Positions 45,434-54,418 are shown, counted from the stretch's first letter. The stretch: 64,000 nucleotides of DNA from Synechococcus sp. MIT S9220 (GCF_014304815.1 NZ_CP047958.1:186001-250000), one strand, 5' to 3'. The notes: generated from the sequence alone by a model not told the origin. Numbers and translations are program-made.

Positions 45434-46395
45434 TTCTTTTAATCATCTTGGCCTCTGCGCTTATAACTTGGTTGCTCATGTTGGGCTGCCTTCCTTTATT
45501 GCGTCAGCGTCTTCTTGATCAACCCAGCGCTCGTTCGTCCCATCTCCAGCCCACCCCCAGTGGTGGTGGTGTCTCTTTCGTGGCACTTTCCTGTTTGACT
45601 AGTTGTCTCTGCCTAATGACGGGGCAATTTCGCCTGTCTTTTTTGCCATTGTTGATGCTTCCATTAGCCATCGTGGGATTTTTAGACGATCGATACCAGC
45701 TTCCTGCAACCTGGCGATATGGAATTCAGGTTTTCACAGCCATCCTCATCATTTGGATGAGTCCTTTGTTCCGGTTGAGCGATCTCTCAGCCTTTTGGTC
45801 TATGGGTGTAGCGGTTGCATTGTTGGTGCTGATCACAGCAGTGATCAACTTCACTAATTTCATGGATGGTTTGGATGGTCTTGTGGCTGGCTGCATGGCA
45901 GTTGGATTTGTAGTGCTGTCAATAAAACTCGATGTACCTTGGTCGATCTGGACATTGGTTGGGTCTCTATTCGGATTCCTGATCTGGAACTGGTCTCCTG
46001 CCAGGGTCTTTATGGGTGACGTAGGAAGCACATTTCTTGGAGCCGTCTTTGCTGGTCTGGTGTTGCATGCGATCAGCTGGCCTCAGGCTTTGAGTTATCT
46101 GCTGGTAGTGACCCCCATACTTGCTGACGCTTGCTCCTGTGTGGTGCGTCGGTTTCTGGCTGGTCAGGCAGTGTTCAAGCCTCATCGGCTTCACCTTTAC
46201 CAAAGACTTCAGCAAGCTGGTTGGACTCATGGCCAAGTCTCGATTACCTATATCACCGCAACGGCACTTCTTGCTTTTGCTGTTTTGTTAGGTGGGTTGC
46301 CTGCGGTCATTTTGATTGCCATGGCTGAAATCATTGCAGGATTTCTTTTGGATCGGTACGTCGCGATCCCTTTCATCATTGCTTCTGAATGTTGA
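45430..46395 (+). CDS. WbpL/WecA-type undecaprenyl-phosphate sugar-1-P transferase
   Basis: A polytopic protein of 321-323 residues. The GTG at 45430, overlapping the previous stop, is preferred to a TTG two codons earlier. MraY/WecA signatures are present: RLLDQPSARSSHLQPTPSGG, VGFLDDRYQLPATWRYGIQV (aspartate pair), FTNFMDGLDGLVAGCMAVGF and ARVFMGDVGSTFLG, and PHRLHLYQRL with the cytoplasmic histidine loop. It starts the glycan by moving a HexNAc-1-phosphate to the lipid carrier at the inner membrane. Confidence 0.9.
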   Translation: MILLIILASALITWLLMLGCLPLLRQRLLDQPSARSSHLQPTPSGGGVSFVALSCLTSCLCLMTGQFRLSFLPLLMLPLAIVGFLDDRYQLPATWRYGIQVFTAILIIWMSPLFRLSDLSAFWSMGVAVALLVLITAVINFTNFMDGLDGLVAGCMAVGFVVLSIKLDVPWSIWTLVGSLFGFLIWNWSPARVFMGDVGSTFLGAVFAGLVLHAISWPQALSYLLVVTPILADACSCVVRRFLAGQAVFKPHRLHLYQRLQQAGWTHGQVSITYITATALLAFAVLLGGLPAVILIAMAEIIAGFLLDRYVAIPFIIASEC

Positions 46396-48326
46396 TGCGA
46401 CGTCTATTAGATCCTTTGGGTCAGATTGAGATCTTCAGATGTTTTCTAAGCATCCCTCCGTTTCGTCGTCGACTGTTGTTGATAGGCGTTGATGCTTTGC
46501 TGCTTCCCTTTTCAGTTTGGTTGAGTTTCTGGCTCCGACTCTCCACTCCATTTTCTCCAAATTTTCTGGCAGCTGGTTTGTGGCTGGCCCCTATATCCGT
46601 GTTGGTTGGTTTGCCCTTGTATGCCTTCACTGGACAGTACAAAGGTCTTACCCGATACGTCGGGAGTTCAGCTTTATATCGCCTTGCTGGTCGGAACGGC
46701 CTGCTGGTGCTGTGTCTGGCTGCTGTTGGATTAATGCTGCAGCTGCCGATGCCACCCCGCAGTAGCTGGATTCTGCTTTGGTTGTTGTTAACCGGTTTCA
46801 CAGGTGCGCTGCGTTTTGCTTTGCGTGATGTGTTGCTCAGTCTCAGCTCCGGAAGTTTTCAGAACGTTCTTCGGGTGGCGATTTATGGAGCTGGCGAGGC
46901 CGGTGCACAACTCGCCGCTGCTCTTCGACTGGCTGGTAAATACAAGGTTGTTACTTTTTTGGATGATGATCCGGGCTATTGGCAGCGGACTATCAATGGG
47001 ATTCCTATCAGGCCTCATCAGGTGCTGAGTCAGTTCGTGGGTGCGATCGATCAGGTGTTGCTCGCGATTCCCTCTCTGCCTCGGAGTGATCGTCGTCGCA
47101 TAGTTGCAGATCTCCAGTGTTTTGGAATCCCAGTACTACAGGTGCCATCAGTCGATGACCTCACTGCTGGGCGAGCTCGCATTGACGCCCTAAGACCTAT
47201 TGCCATTGAAGACTTGCTCGGTCGTGATGCTGTGCCCCCTGATCCTCAGTTTTTGGGGCCAGGTATTTGTGGTGCAGTCGTGTGTGTGACCGGAGCGGGT
47301 GGCTCAATCGGTTCTGAGTTGTGTCGTCAGATTGTTGATTTACGTCCGAAGAGACTCATCCTGCTGGACCAGAGTGAACCGGCGTTGTACGAGATCGAGC
47401 ATGAAATGCGTGCTCTTGTTCCAGAGAGTACGTCTTTGCAAGCGGTGTTGGGAAATGCTTCTGATCAGTTGATGGTTCAGAAGTTGTTTTTGACTCAGGC
47501 AGTGGATGTTGTGTTTCATGCTGCTGCTTACAAGCATGTGCCCTTGGTGGAGGCCAACCCCCTGGCTGGTTTGGAGAATAATGTTGGTTCGACCTATGCC
47601 GTGTGTCATGCGGCTGCGTCGGTTGGGGTCTCTCAGGTTGTGTTGATCTCCACCGATAAGGCCGTGCGTCCCACAAATGTGATGGGAGCGTCCAAGCGCT
47701 TGGCTGAATTAGTTGTGCAGGCCCATGCTCAGGAAGCAGAGCTTCTTGGATGGACGAATCCTCAGCCTTCCACCCGTTACTCCATGGTTCGGTTCCGCAA
47801 TGTGTTGGGGTCTTCTGGGTCGGTGGTGCCTTTGTTTCGCCAACAGATTGCTAATGGTGGTCCGATCACCATTACTCACCCGGAGATCATTCGTTATTTC
47901 ATGACCATTCCTGAGGCGGCGCAGTTGGTGCTTCAGGCTGCTGTGTTGTCCAAAGGAGGTGAAGTGTTTCTACTTGATATGGGTGATCCAGTACGGATTA
48001 AATCGCTCGCTGAGCAAATGGTTCGTCTTAGCGGTCTTTCGATTCGAAATGTTCGTAATCCTCAAGGAGATATCGAGATTGTTTGCATGGGACTTCGCCC
48101 TGGTGAGAAACTTTATGAGGAGCTTCTGATTGATGGCCAGAGCGAACCAACGGCTCATCCTCTGATCTATAAGGCTTGTGAGCGATCTCTGAAGCCTCAT
48201 GAGCTTTGGTCTCAGCTCAAGGTTTTGGAGAAATCAATTGCTGCTAAAGATGTTGAGAATGCGCTGAATGTGTTACAGGCTTTGGTCCCCGAATGGCAGA
48301 GAAGTGAGGGTTGCAAGAGTACTTAA
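46389..48326 (+). CDS. WbpM/CapD-type UDP-HexNAc 4,6-dehydratase
   Basis: A 645-residue membrane-anchored protein: four N-terminal membrane segments (about residues 20-135), a first Rossmann domain (VAIYGAGEAGAQLAAALRLA), then the dehydratase domain (VCVTGAGGSIGSELCRQIVD, HAAAYKHVPLVEANP, LISTDKAVRPTNVMGASKR). The catalytic tyrosine is replaced by methionine in MGASK, as usual in WbpM. It makes the UDP-4-keto-6-deoxy sugar leading to QuiNAc or FucNAc, the likely first sugar. Last gene of the island. A second dehydratase of the soluble PseB kind opens the island. Confidence 0.92.
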   Translation: MLMRRLLDPLGQIEIFRCFLSIPPFRRRLLLIGVDALLLPFSVWLSFWLRLSTPFSPNFLAAGLWLAPISVLVGLPLYAFTGQYKGLTRYVGSSALYRLAGRNGLLVLCLAAVGLMLQLPMPPRSSWILLWLLLTGFTGALRFALRDVLLSLSSGSFQNVLRVAIYGAGEAGAQLAAALRLAGKYKVVTFLDDDPGYWQRTINGIPIRPHQVLSQFVGAIDQVLLAIPSLPRSDRRRIVADLQCFGIPVLQVPSVDDLTAGRARIDALRPIAIEDLLGRDAVPPDPQFLGPGICGAVVCVTGAGGSIGSELCRQIVDLRPKRLILLDQSEPALYEIEHEMRALVPESTSLQAVLGNASDQLMVQKLFLTQAVDVVFHAAAYKHVPLVEANPLAGLENNVGSTYAVCHAAASVGVSQVVLISTDKAVRPTNVMGASKRLAELVVQAHAQEAELLGWTNPQPSTRYSMVRFRNVLGSSGSVVPLFRQQIANGGPITITHPEIIRYFMTIPEAAQLVLQAAVLSKGGEVFLLDMGDPVRIKSLAEQMVRLSGLSIRNVRNPQGDIEIVCMGLRPGEKLYEELLIDGQSEPTAHPLIYKACERSLKPHELWSQLKVLEKSIAAKDVENALNVLQALVPEWQRSEGCKST

Positions 48327-48471
48327 TGGACTTCAAAGTAAATGTTTGCCAGCTTTTGGGTGTTGACTTTGAGGTTGAATAGCGTCTGGCAAGTGTTTTA
48401 ATGAATCTTGTTAATGAAGTTGTGGATTAGCTGTTGTCCCCTGATTCTATTCTGATCTCGGCTGATTGAAT

Positions 48472-50619
48472 TTAGGCTTGGCGTCTCTGGACATTTCCAA
48501 TTTCAGTCCATTGGCTTTGAGCTTTGCAAACAAGTTTTTCTGCTATTTTCTTGTCGACGCTAATAAGCAGAGGGCCACATGTTTGCGGATCTACCAGTAG
48601 CTCAAGCATAGCTAGATGCTCCTTGCTGCCAGGATTGATTTCGTTCAGCTGTAAATCCAATGAGTTGCTATCCAGCAAGCTCCATGCCCGTCGGTTTGCG
48701 GGGGCGAGGCTGCTGGTATAGCCCTTTTCCAATAGCGGGAGAGTTCCCTTGATTGAGGGGATCGCGTGGCTTTTTAGTACCACTCTCAGGGCTGAATTGC
48801 GTAACATTTCGCCCAAATGACCCAGCAGCCCGAAGCCGGTGATGTCCGTTGCCGCATGGATGGCGCCTGTATGTTCGGCTTCAAGAAGTAGAAGTTCCTC
48901 CAGCAACGAGTGCTGACTTGTGGCCATCTGCTTAAGGGCGGTATCCAGAGCTGAGGTTGGGGCCGCACCGGTCATGGCCGCGGCAAACAGCACTCCTGTT
49001 CCTAGAGGACGACTAAGCAGCAGTCGGTCACCTGCCTGAACTCCTGCCTTTGGCCAGAACGTGTCAACGGCTTGCCCGCTGACGCTCAATGTCACCTGTA
49101 TTGCCAGGTTTGGCGGTGGTTGGGCGAGACCACCGCGTGCCTCCAAAGTATGACCGCCAATCAACTTGGCGCCCTGGGGATCAAGGGCGGAGCAGATGCC
49201 CGCCAGGCTCTGGGCTAGCAGGGTCTCTTGGGTTGATTCACTGACCTGGGGAAGCGTAACCACGGCCTGGGCAGCAACCACACGAGCTCCGCAAGCCCAA
49301 AGGTCCGAGCAGGCATGTAGAGCCGTGAGCCGTCCGTTCAGCCAGGGGTCACTGACGAGGGCTGGAAAGCCATCCACGCTTTGCAGCACTGGAGCTGTGC
49401 CCTCGGCGGTATTCAACGGCAGCACTGAGGAATCTTCTGGATCTGTTCCCAGAGAGGCGATGCCGGCCTTCTGCAGAGCACGCTCCAGGGGCCCAGCTGG
49501 AAGCTTGGCTGCGCAGCCCCGGCAGGCCATTGCTTCAGTTCTGTCCATGGATCTTTTGCGCCGAAACATGGCCATGAACTGCTTATCAATGGCCGCTTTC
49601 CAAAGCCACAACAAGGGGTGGGGACCGATCAACCATGGTCCTCGCAGTGCCCAGGCTGTGGGTTGCCCTTTGTTGAAACCGCCTAGTAGTTGCAGTGCCT
49701 GTCGCTGGGGTCGCCAGTTTCGTAAAGGCTGACCATTGCAAGCGGCTTCCAGGTTTCGGGCCAATGGTGTGGCGGCCCGTACGGCCCAAACTCCTGATGG
49801 GGAACGGGGTTGTGCATCGATCACAGCGCAGTCGCCTGCGGCGAAGAGATTGGGCTGTCCGATCACCTGCAAGTTCATCTCGGTGCGGATCCTGCCGCTA
49901 CTTGGGCAGCAAGGCAGGCCACTGGAGGTCAGCCAATGGGGTGCTCGACTTCCAGTACACAAAAGTCCCGGCGTTGTCTTGAACTTTTCTTTTTGATCCA
50001 GCTCGCTTGTTTCAAGAACCTGGATGGATGCTTTTTGTAGAGAGTTGATCAGGGCTGGTTTTAGATGCTTCGGGCGGATCCGCAGCACCAGAGGTCGCCT
50101 TGGCCAGCGCTGTCTGAGAGCTAAGACCGTCTCCACAGCAGCCAGGCCACTGCCCACCACCTGAAAAGGCGAGTTTGCAACAGCTAATTTGCTCATCTGT
50201 TGATCCTGGTTGGCCAGAAAGGCCAGTGCTGGCTCCAGCGGTTTGATTGGTACCACCCGTTCAAGGTTGAGTACTGGGTTGGTTGGAGTCTCGGCACCCA
50301 GGTTGAGGCTGAGGTGTTCGAAAGGCAGTGCTGGCCGCTGATCCAGTTGCAGCTGGTGGTCCTGAAGTTCCAGACCAGTGATCTCGGCAACTACCAGCGC
50401 AACGCCGGCTTGATTAGCTAGGTCGCGTAGATCGATAGCCACCTGGTCGCGTTGATAGATACCTGCGATTAGGCCAGGCACCATCCCGGAATAAAGGGCG
50501 GTGCTGGTTCGGCTCACCAGCGTGATCAGCTCGCTAGGCCGCTTACTGGGTTGCATGGCCCAGCTGCGTAAGACCAGCGCATGGCTATGCCCGCCACCGG
50601 CCAGGACAAGACAACTCAT
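48472..50619 (-). CDS. selD: Flavin oxidoreductase-SelD fusion (selenide, water dikinase)
   Basis: A 715-residue fusion. The N-terminal part, residues 1 to about 355, is a pyridine nucleotide-disulphide oxidoreductase-like (NDH-2/Sqr type) domain: CLVLAGGGHSHALVLRSWAM, LYSGMVPGLIAGIYQ, VVGSGLAAVETVLALRQRWP, NLFAAGDCAVIDAQPRSPSG. The C-terminal part is SelD: ACRGCAAKLPAGPLERAL with catalytic Cys and Lys, LALIGGHTLE-type loop (AKLIGGHTLEARGGLAQP), ATDITGFGLLGHLGEML and LVDPQTCGPLLIS. SelD makes selenophosphate from selenide and ATP for tRNA 2-selenouridine. This fusion is a known cyanobacterial form. A decayed copy of its C-terminus is at 8903-9190. Confidence 0.93.
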   Translation of the reverse strand: MSCLVLAGGGHSHALVLRSWAMQPSKRPSELITLVSRTSTALYSGMVPGLIAGIYQRDQVAIDLRDLANQAGVALVVAEITGLELQDHQLQLDQRPALPFEHLSLNLGAETPTNPVLNLERVVPIKPLEPALAFLANQDQQMSKLAVANSPFQVVGSGLAAVETVLALRQRWPRRPLVLRIRPKHLKPALINSLQKASIQVLETSELDQKEKFKTTPGLLCTGSRAPHWLTSSGLPCCPSSGRIRTEMNLQVIGQPNLFAAGDCAVIDAQPRSPSGVWAVRAATPLARNLEAACNGQPLRNWRPQRQALQLLGGFNKGQPTAWALRGPWLIGPHPLLWLWKAAIDKQFMAMFRRKRSMDRTEAMACRGCAAKLPAGPLERALQKAGIASLGTDPEDSSVLPLNTAEGTAPVLQSVDGFPALVSDPWLNGRLTALHACSDLWACGARVVAAQAVVTLPQVSESTQETLLAQSLAGICSALDPQGAKLIGGHTLEARGGLAQPPPNLAIQVTLSVSGQAVDTFWPKAGVQAGDRLLLSRPLGTGVLFAAAMTGAAPTSALDTALKQMATSQHSLLEELLLLEAEHTGAIHAATDITGFGLLGHLGEMLRNSALRVVLKSHAIPSIKGTLPLLEKGYTSSLAPANRRAWSLLDSNSLDLQLNEINPGSKEHLAMLELLVDPQTCGPLLISVDKKIAEKLVCKAQSQWTEIGNVQRRQA

Positions 50620-51680
50620 GGGGGGTCGTCGTAGCCAGCTGGATTGGCCGATTGCCAGGCCCAGCCGTCGCGACAGATGTCGTCGAGGCTGCGTTGCGTT
50701 TGCCAGCCGAGCTGTTGAAGGGCCAGTGAGGGATCGGCAACCGTGATGGGTGCATCCCCATCGCGGCGGGCCACCATCTCGTAAGGAACTTTTCTGCCAC
50801 TGGCGCGTTCAAAGGCATGCACTACCTCCAGTACCGAAGCTCCCTGGCCACTGCCCAGATTGAGGGTGAGAAGCTGAGCCGGTTCAGAAAGCAAATAGTT
50901 CAGGGCAGCCAGGTGGCCCTCCGCTAAATCCATGACGTGGATGTAATCACGAACACCCGTGCCATCGCTGGTTGGCCAGTCGCCTCCAAATACCTTTAGA
51001 GATTTTCGCCTGCCCACGGCCACCTGACTTACAAAGGGGAAGAGGTTGTTCGGGGTGCCCAGCGGATCTTCTCCAATTTCTCCACTTGGGTGTGCTCCCA
51101 CGGGATTGAAGTAACGCAGGCATGCAATGCGCCATTCATTCGGAGCGCTTGCGGCTAGATCATGCAGGAGCTGTTCAACCGCTGCCTTGGAGTGGCCATA
51201 GGGGTTGATCGGCTGAATAGGCGCTTCCTCCGGGATTGGTACGCATTCCGGGTAGCCATAGAGCGTGGCGCTACTGCTGAACACCAAGGTGCGGCAGTCA
51301 TGGGCGTTCATGGCAGCTAGCAGACACCGGCTGCCTGTCAGGTTTACGTCCCAGTAGCGCAGAGGTTCTCGCACCGATTCTCCGACGGCTTTCAGCCCGG
51401 CAAAATGTATTACTGCGTCAACCGCAGCGTCCGCTGAAGCTGCGCTGGAGAACAGATCTTCAAGGCCGGCCGGATCGCGAATGTCTCCTTGTCGAACTTG
51501 CAGGCGGGCTTGTGATGACTGGGCATCAAGCCGGGCGAGTAGAGACACCCGTTCCAGGGCGAGTGGGGTGCTGTTGCTGAAGTCGTCGAGCACCAGCAAG
51601 TCGTGACCTGCCTGCAAAAGCACGACACATGTGTGACTACCAATGAATCCAGCCCCGCCTGTGATTAGCAGCCGTGCCAT
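50616..51680 (-). CDS. galE: UDP-glucose 4-epimerase
   Basis: A 354-residue extended SDR interconverting UDP-glucose and UDP-galactose: LLITGGAGFIGSHTCVVLLQ, LVLDDFSNS, VIHFAGLKAVGESVREPLRY, VFSSSATLYGYPECVPIPEE and INPYGHSKAAVEQLLHDLA (YxxxK), then WRIACLRYFNPVGAHPSGEI. Full family length. It overlaps selD by four bases and is co-transcribed with it on the minus strand. Fragments of this gene reappear at 9191-9330 (internal) and 54300-54418 (5' end). Confidence 0.95.
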   Translation of the reverse strand: MARLLITGGAGFIGSHTCVVLLQAGHDLLVLDDFSNSTPLALERVSLLARLDAQSSQARLQVRQGDIRDPAGLEDLFSSAASADAAVDAVIHFAGLKAVGESVREPLRYWDVNLTGSRCLLAAMNAHDCRTLVFSSSATLYGYPECVPIPEEAPIQPINPYGHSKAAVEQLLHDLAASAPNEWRIACLRYFNPVGAHPSGEIGEDPLGTPNNLFPFVSQVAVGRRKSLKVFGGDWPTSDGTGVRDYIHVMDLAEGHLAALNYLLSEPAQLLTLNLGSGQGASVLEVVHAFERASGRKVPYEMVARRDGDAPITVADPSLALQQLGWQTQRSLDDICRDGWAWQSANPAGYDDPP

Positions 51681-51772
51681 GGATCACACTCCCCAACGAA
51701 CCGACTCTATTTGCCATGGATCAAGGCCAATGGGCAAGTGAGGAACTGGATTTTTTCTTTGACTGTGGGTCA

Positions 51773-52007
51773 TCAGCCATAAACAACAGACAGGAGAGTC
51801 TGCTCAAGGTGAGGGTTTTGATCTCCACGTCCAGTGGTGGTAGTGACCATGACGCCGATTCCCATGCCATGAAGGCCTGACTTCAGCGTTGGGATCTCAT
51901 CAGAAAGTTGTGAGTTGAGCATGTGTTGGAGAGTGCCAGCGTTTTTACCTGAACAGGAGTTGCTCTTTACAACTGGATTCAGCTCAATGGCCCCTGGATG
52001 CGTCAGG
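51773..52007 (-). pseudogene. Decayed copy 1 of an unidentified gene X
   Basis: On the minus strand a frame ends with a stop at 51773 and matches the frame at 54508-54738 residue by residue without gaps for about 75 codons. Shared points are AIELNP, a glutamine-histidine pair (LQHM against SQHV), IPT, G-x-G near the end. The 3' part, EIPTLKSGLHGMGIGVM, resembles the C-terminal sorting tails of the PEP/PTPA-CTERM kind, where an IPTP motif precedes a hydrophobic helix. The match continues upstream (GDVF against SDVF) with frame changes. No start is left. The ancestor is not identified. Confidence 0.55.
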
Positions 52008-52239
52008 TCTATTGGCGCCTGATGGAGTGAGAAGACATCACCAAGCCAGGAACTCTCCTCGCCATATGTTTGTGTGTGATTTGTTTGTTGCGTTTTGGCG
52101 TCTGCTGTCGGAGCTGTTGATCTCCACGCACCCGCAGATCAATCACGGTCATTTCGATCAGGCGAGGCTGAGCGTCCCAGTTCTGCTCTGCATCACCTGC
52201 TCTACGTGGTTAAGGGGTGGCTTCTGATTAAGTCGTAAC

Positions 52240-52394
52240 CTTGCTAATGAGTCGGGTTGAGGTGTTCTGGTCCCTTGCTTACGAGGTCAGCGATTAGGTG
52301 CGCTGGCGCGTCTACCGCGCCTTGCCAACCATGGAGCTAGGGCCGTTATTGGATCCTGCGTTTGAGTAGGAGCTGGAGCGAGAGATATCCGAGA
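52240..52394. other. Decayed DNA between X remnant and uvrD remnant
   Basis: About 150 bases with interrupted coding-like sequence. On the plus strand VRWRVYRALPTMELGPLLD, followed by an in-frame stop and ELEREISES, looks like protein, but I could not assign it. Its end resembles the uvrD stretch that encodes QRLERLTRVD, so the uvrD fragment may begin here. Confidence 0.35.
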
Positions 52395-52614
52395 GTGACG
52401 TCAAGCAGCCCCCCCCCCCCGGTGCTGGGAGCTGGCGTGAACGGTGCTAAGAACACCTTTGCTTGTAGGAGACCGCGTGATGCACAGCATTTTTGGAGAA
52501 GGAGAGTTGACGCACATTTTTGGGAGTAGTGAAAAACTTTCAATTGCAATTAAATTCCCTGGAACTGGCGCCAAGATTGGTTCCAATCAAACCATTTCAG
52601 GCTTGAACTGCTGA
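52395..52614 (+). pseudogene. pcrA: Decayed 3' end of uvrD/pcrA
   Basis: Plus-strand translation near 52480-52560 gives FGEGELTHIFGSSEKLSIAI, matching FGIGEITHTFGSGEKVSIAV of the intact UvrD C-terminus; KFPGTGAKI then matches KFAGMGPKI, and a stop follows 13 codons later, close to the position of the genuine stop. Upstream, GAGSW matches APGKSW and is separated from the rest by an in-frame stop (52447) and a frame change. A 12-base C run (52409-52420) sits where the intact gene has a proline-glycine linker. The helicase core is absent. Confidence 0.9.
52409..52420 (+). repeat. 12-base poly-C tract
   Basis: Twelve consecutive C at 52409-52420, the longest homopolymer noticed in the window, within the uvrD remnant. 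It has arisen in non-coding decayed DNA, so phase variation of a gene is unlikely, although tract length could vary between cells or be a sequencing artefact. Confidence 0.9.
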
Positions 52615-52695
52615 GCCCCTCATTGGAATAGATTTGTTGCTGGCTTGATTATTATTGCTTGGAAATGTTGAAACTCTTTATTGGAGATCTTTTAA

Positions 52696-54192
52696 TTGAT
52701 TTGTGATCGAAAGAAGAAAATTGCGGTTTTGGTGAGTCATTTATGGCCATGGCTTTTGGTGGCTTTCGTATGTGCTGCTTTCGCTCTCAAGGCTTTATTG
52801 CTGGTTGATGCCACAAGTTTATGGATCGATGAACTATTCAGTGTGGGAAAGAGTTTTCAGTCTGATTACGCTGAATTAATTGCTTGGCTTCGTCAGGATA
52901 CTCATCCACCACTTTATTACACCCTCCTGTGGCTTTGGGGCGGAGTGGCTGGAAAATCCTCGGTAAGTCTAAGAATTTTTTCTTGGTTGGCCTATTTCTT
53001 GGCTGGAGTCCTGATCACATTGCAGTCCGGGGGGCTGGTACCTCGTGATGTTCGCGGAAAAGCGATGGCTTGGTCTGCATTGCTGGTATTTTGCTGTCCA
53101 TACCAAGTGCGCTTTGCCGTTGAGGGCAAGAGTTATGCATTTCTTGTCTTATTAGTTGCTCTGGGTTGGCTTCTGCGCAGCTGCTGTATTCGTCAGCAGT
53201 ATTATTCCATTAGTCTCTTAGGTTACGGATTTGCAGTCGCTGCTGCTTCGCTAACGCATTTTTATGGATTGTTCATATTTGGTGCTGCGGGTATTTGGGA
53301 TTTTTTGCGACTTCGCTGGCGTCTTGGAGGCGTAGCTTTTTTAGCCCTTGTTCCTTCGTTTGCATGGGTGGTTTATGCTTCATCTTTTTTGTTTAGCTCC
53401 AGTGCTGGCAGTTGGATCGGTCATCCTGATTTTGCTTTATTTGAAGACACTTTGGCCAGGGCGATTGGTCCATGGCCGTTGCCAAAGTTGGTGCTTTTGC
53501 TCCTTGTGTCATGGGGTTTGCGCCGCTGGGGTTTCCAGAATTTGACTCGTGATTTAAAGAATCAAAGTCTCAATCGCCTCGCATTGATGGATGTGTGTGG
53601 GCTAACACCGTCAGTGTTGATGGTTGTGGGGTTGGTTGCAATCTCATTCATAAAGCCGATGACTTTCAGTCGTTATTTCGTTGTGCTTATGCCTGCCGTT
53701 ATCCCTTGGCTTGCAGCAACTGGAGCCCAGCTCCCCTTCAGTCGTAGAGGAAAAAAGGTGGTTGTGTTGATGTCAACACTAATGTTGGCTCTTTGGTGGC
53801 AGCAGTCTTTCCAGGGGATCACACCGGTTTTGGGAGGCAGTCGAGAGTCGGATAATTTTCGGGCTGTGAGTCTGTTAACGGCTGGTCAGCAAGAGCGCTA
53901 CAGCTCAAGGCCTCGTTTGCTGCATTTAAGCGATCAGGTGCAGTTGGCGTCAGGTCGCATCGCCAATCACCCCACCCCCTGGGGTGGTCCTCACGATTTG
54001 AATCGGCGTCTACAGCAATTGCCATTGCCAGAAGAAGTATGGCTCGCAACTAGCGGACCTGAGCAGATGCTTCAAAAGGGATTGTTGCCAATGGAATCAG
54101 AGGCTGCTCAAGCTGGTTTCTCCTGTGAAGCATTGGATGCTTCTCCGGCATTCACACGTGTGTTGCAGTGCCGATTAATCAATACCCATTAG
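52696..54192 (+). CDS. ArnT/PMT-like membrane glycosyltransferase
   Basis: A 498-residue GT-C protein. A GGAG nine bases upstream supports the TTG start at 52696; a GTG at 52732 is the alternative. The catalytic acidic residues lie in LWIDELFSVGKSF in the first periplasmic loop, followed by QDTHPPLYYTLLWLWGG, the family's HPPLYY signature, then about ten membrane segments. It transfers a sugar from a polyprenyl carrier to a lipid or glycan on the periplasmic side. The gene stands alone, is intact and is surrounded on both sides by decayed gene copies. Confidence 0.85.
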   Translation: MICDRKKKIAVLVSHLWPWLLVAFVCAAFALKALLLVDATSLWIDELFSVGKSFQSDYAELIAWLRQDTHPPLYYTLLWLWGGVAGKSSVSLRIFSWLAYFLAGVLITLQSGGLVPRDVRGKAMAWSALLVFCCPYQVRFAVEGKSYAFLVLLVALGWLLRSCCIRQQYYSISLLGYGFAVAAASLTHFYGLFIFGAAGIWDFLRLRWRLGGVAFLALVPSFAWVVYASSFLFSSSAGSWIGHPDFALFEDTLARAIGPWPLPKLVLLLLVSWGLRRWGFQNLTRDLKNQSLNRLALMDVCGLTPSVLMVVGLVAISFIKPMTFSRYFVVLMPAVIPWLAATGAQLPFSRRGKKVVVLMSTLMLALWWQQSFQGITPVLGGSRESDNFRAVSLLTAGQQERYSSRPRLLHLSDQVQLASGRIANHPTPWGGPHDLNRRLQQLPLPEEVWLATSGPEQMLQKGLLPMESEAAQAGFSCEALDASPAFTRVLQCRLINTH

Positions 54193-54299
54193 CATTTTTC
54201 TTCGAAAGATTTTCCGCCATCTGAGTACTGACCCTGATCAGCAATGTTTCATAGCTCTGGGGGATAAGTACCAACTAAGTGGTTGCTCGTTGGTTTTAT
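54193..54299. other. Intergenic, no gene recognised
   Basis: Between the membrane glycosyltransferase and the galE 5' remnant. Only a faint likeness to the DNA just after uvrD (around 8870-8910) is seen; not enough to call homology. Confidence 0.3.
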
Positions 54300-54418
54300 G
54301 CATAGGCTTTACCCATATTGAAACCCTCGAGCTCGAGCACATGATCTGTCTTTAAGAGCACTGCAGATATAAGGCTACACATTAATTCAGCCTCGCCTTT
54401 GATCAGTAGCCGTGCCGC
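54300..54418 (-). pseudogene. galE: Decayed 5' end of galE
   Basis: Minus-strand translation from 54418 gives ARLLIKGEA, a gap of weaker matches, then SAVLLKTDHVLELEGF, which line up in one frame with ARLLITGGA and VVLLQAGHDLLVLDDF of the intact GalE N-terminus. The ATG has become GCG, and a stop occurs after about 40 codons. The upstream DNA (ggatcaaagccaatggg) also matches the upstream DNA of the intact galE (ggatcaaggccaatggg), so the copy included the intergenic spacer. Confidence 0.85.

Larger units (their letters stand above)
9913..48326 (+). other. Surface-polysaccharide genomic island
   Basis: An uninterrupted run of about 34 plus-strand genes, mostly overlapping or separated by a few bases, all related to sugar activation, transfer, decoration or export. 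Sampled DNA is AT-rich at the left (20 G/C of 60 at 12901-12960) compared with uvrD (34 of 60 at 7081-7140), and rises again from about 40 kb. The island is bounded by uvrD plus a selD-galE remnant on the left and intact selD-galE on the right. No mobility genes are visible inside; replacement by homologous recombination in the flanks is the likely mode of change (inference). Confidence 0.8.

Noticed and set aside
46421-47676. Several long minus-strand frames opposite the WbpM-like gene
   Set aside because: They are antisense shadows of a well-supported gene with complete motifs.
48327-48471. Search for a uvrD remnant or terminator between wbpM-like gene and selD
   Set aside because: Neither a convincing hairpin with T run nor uvrD-like translation was found in this 145-base convergent gap.
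51674-51880. Plus-strand 68-codon frame over the galE start
   Set aside because: It overlaps the galE start codon and runs antisense to the decayed X gene; no counterpart is kept in the second copy at 54.4 kb.
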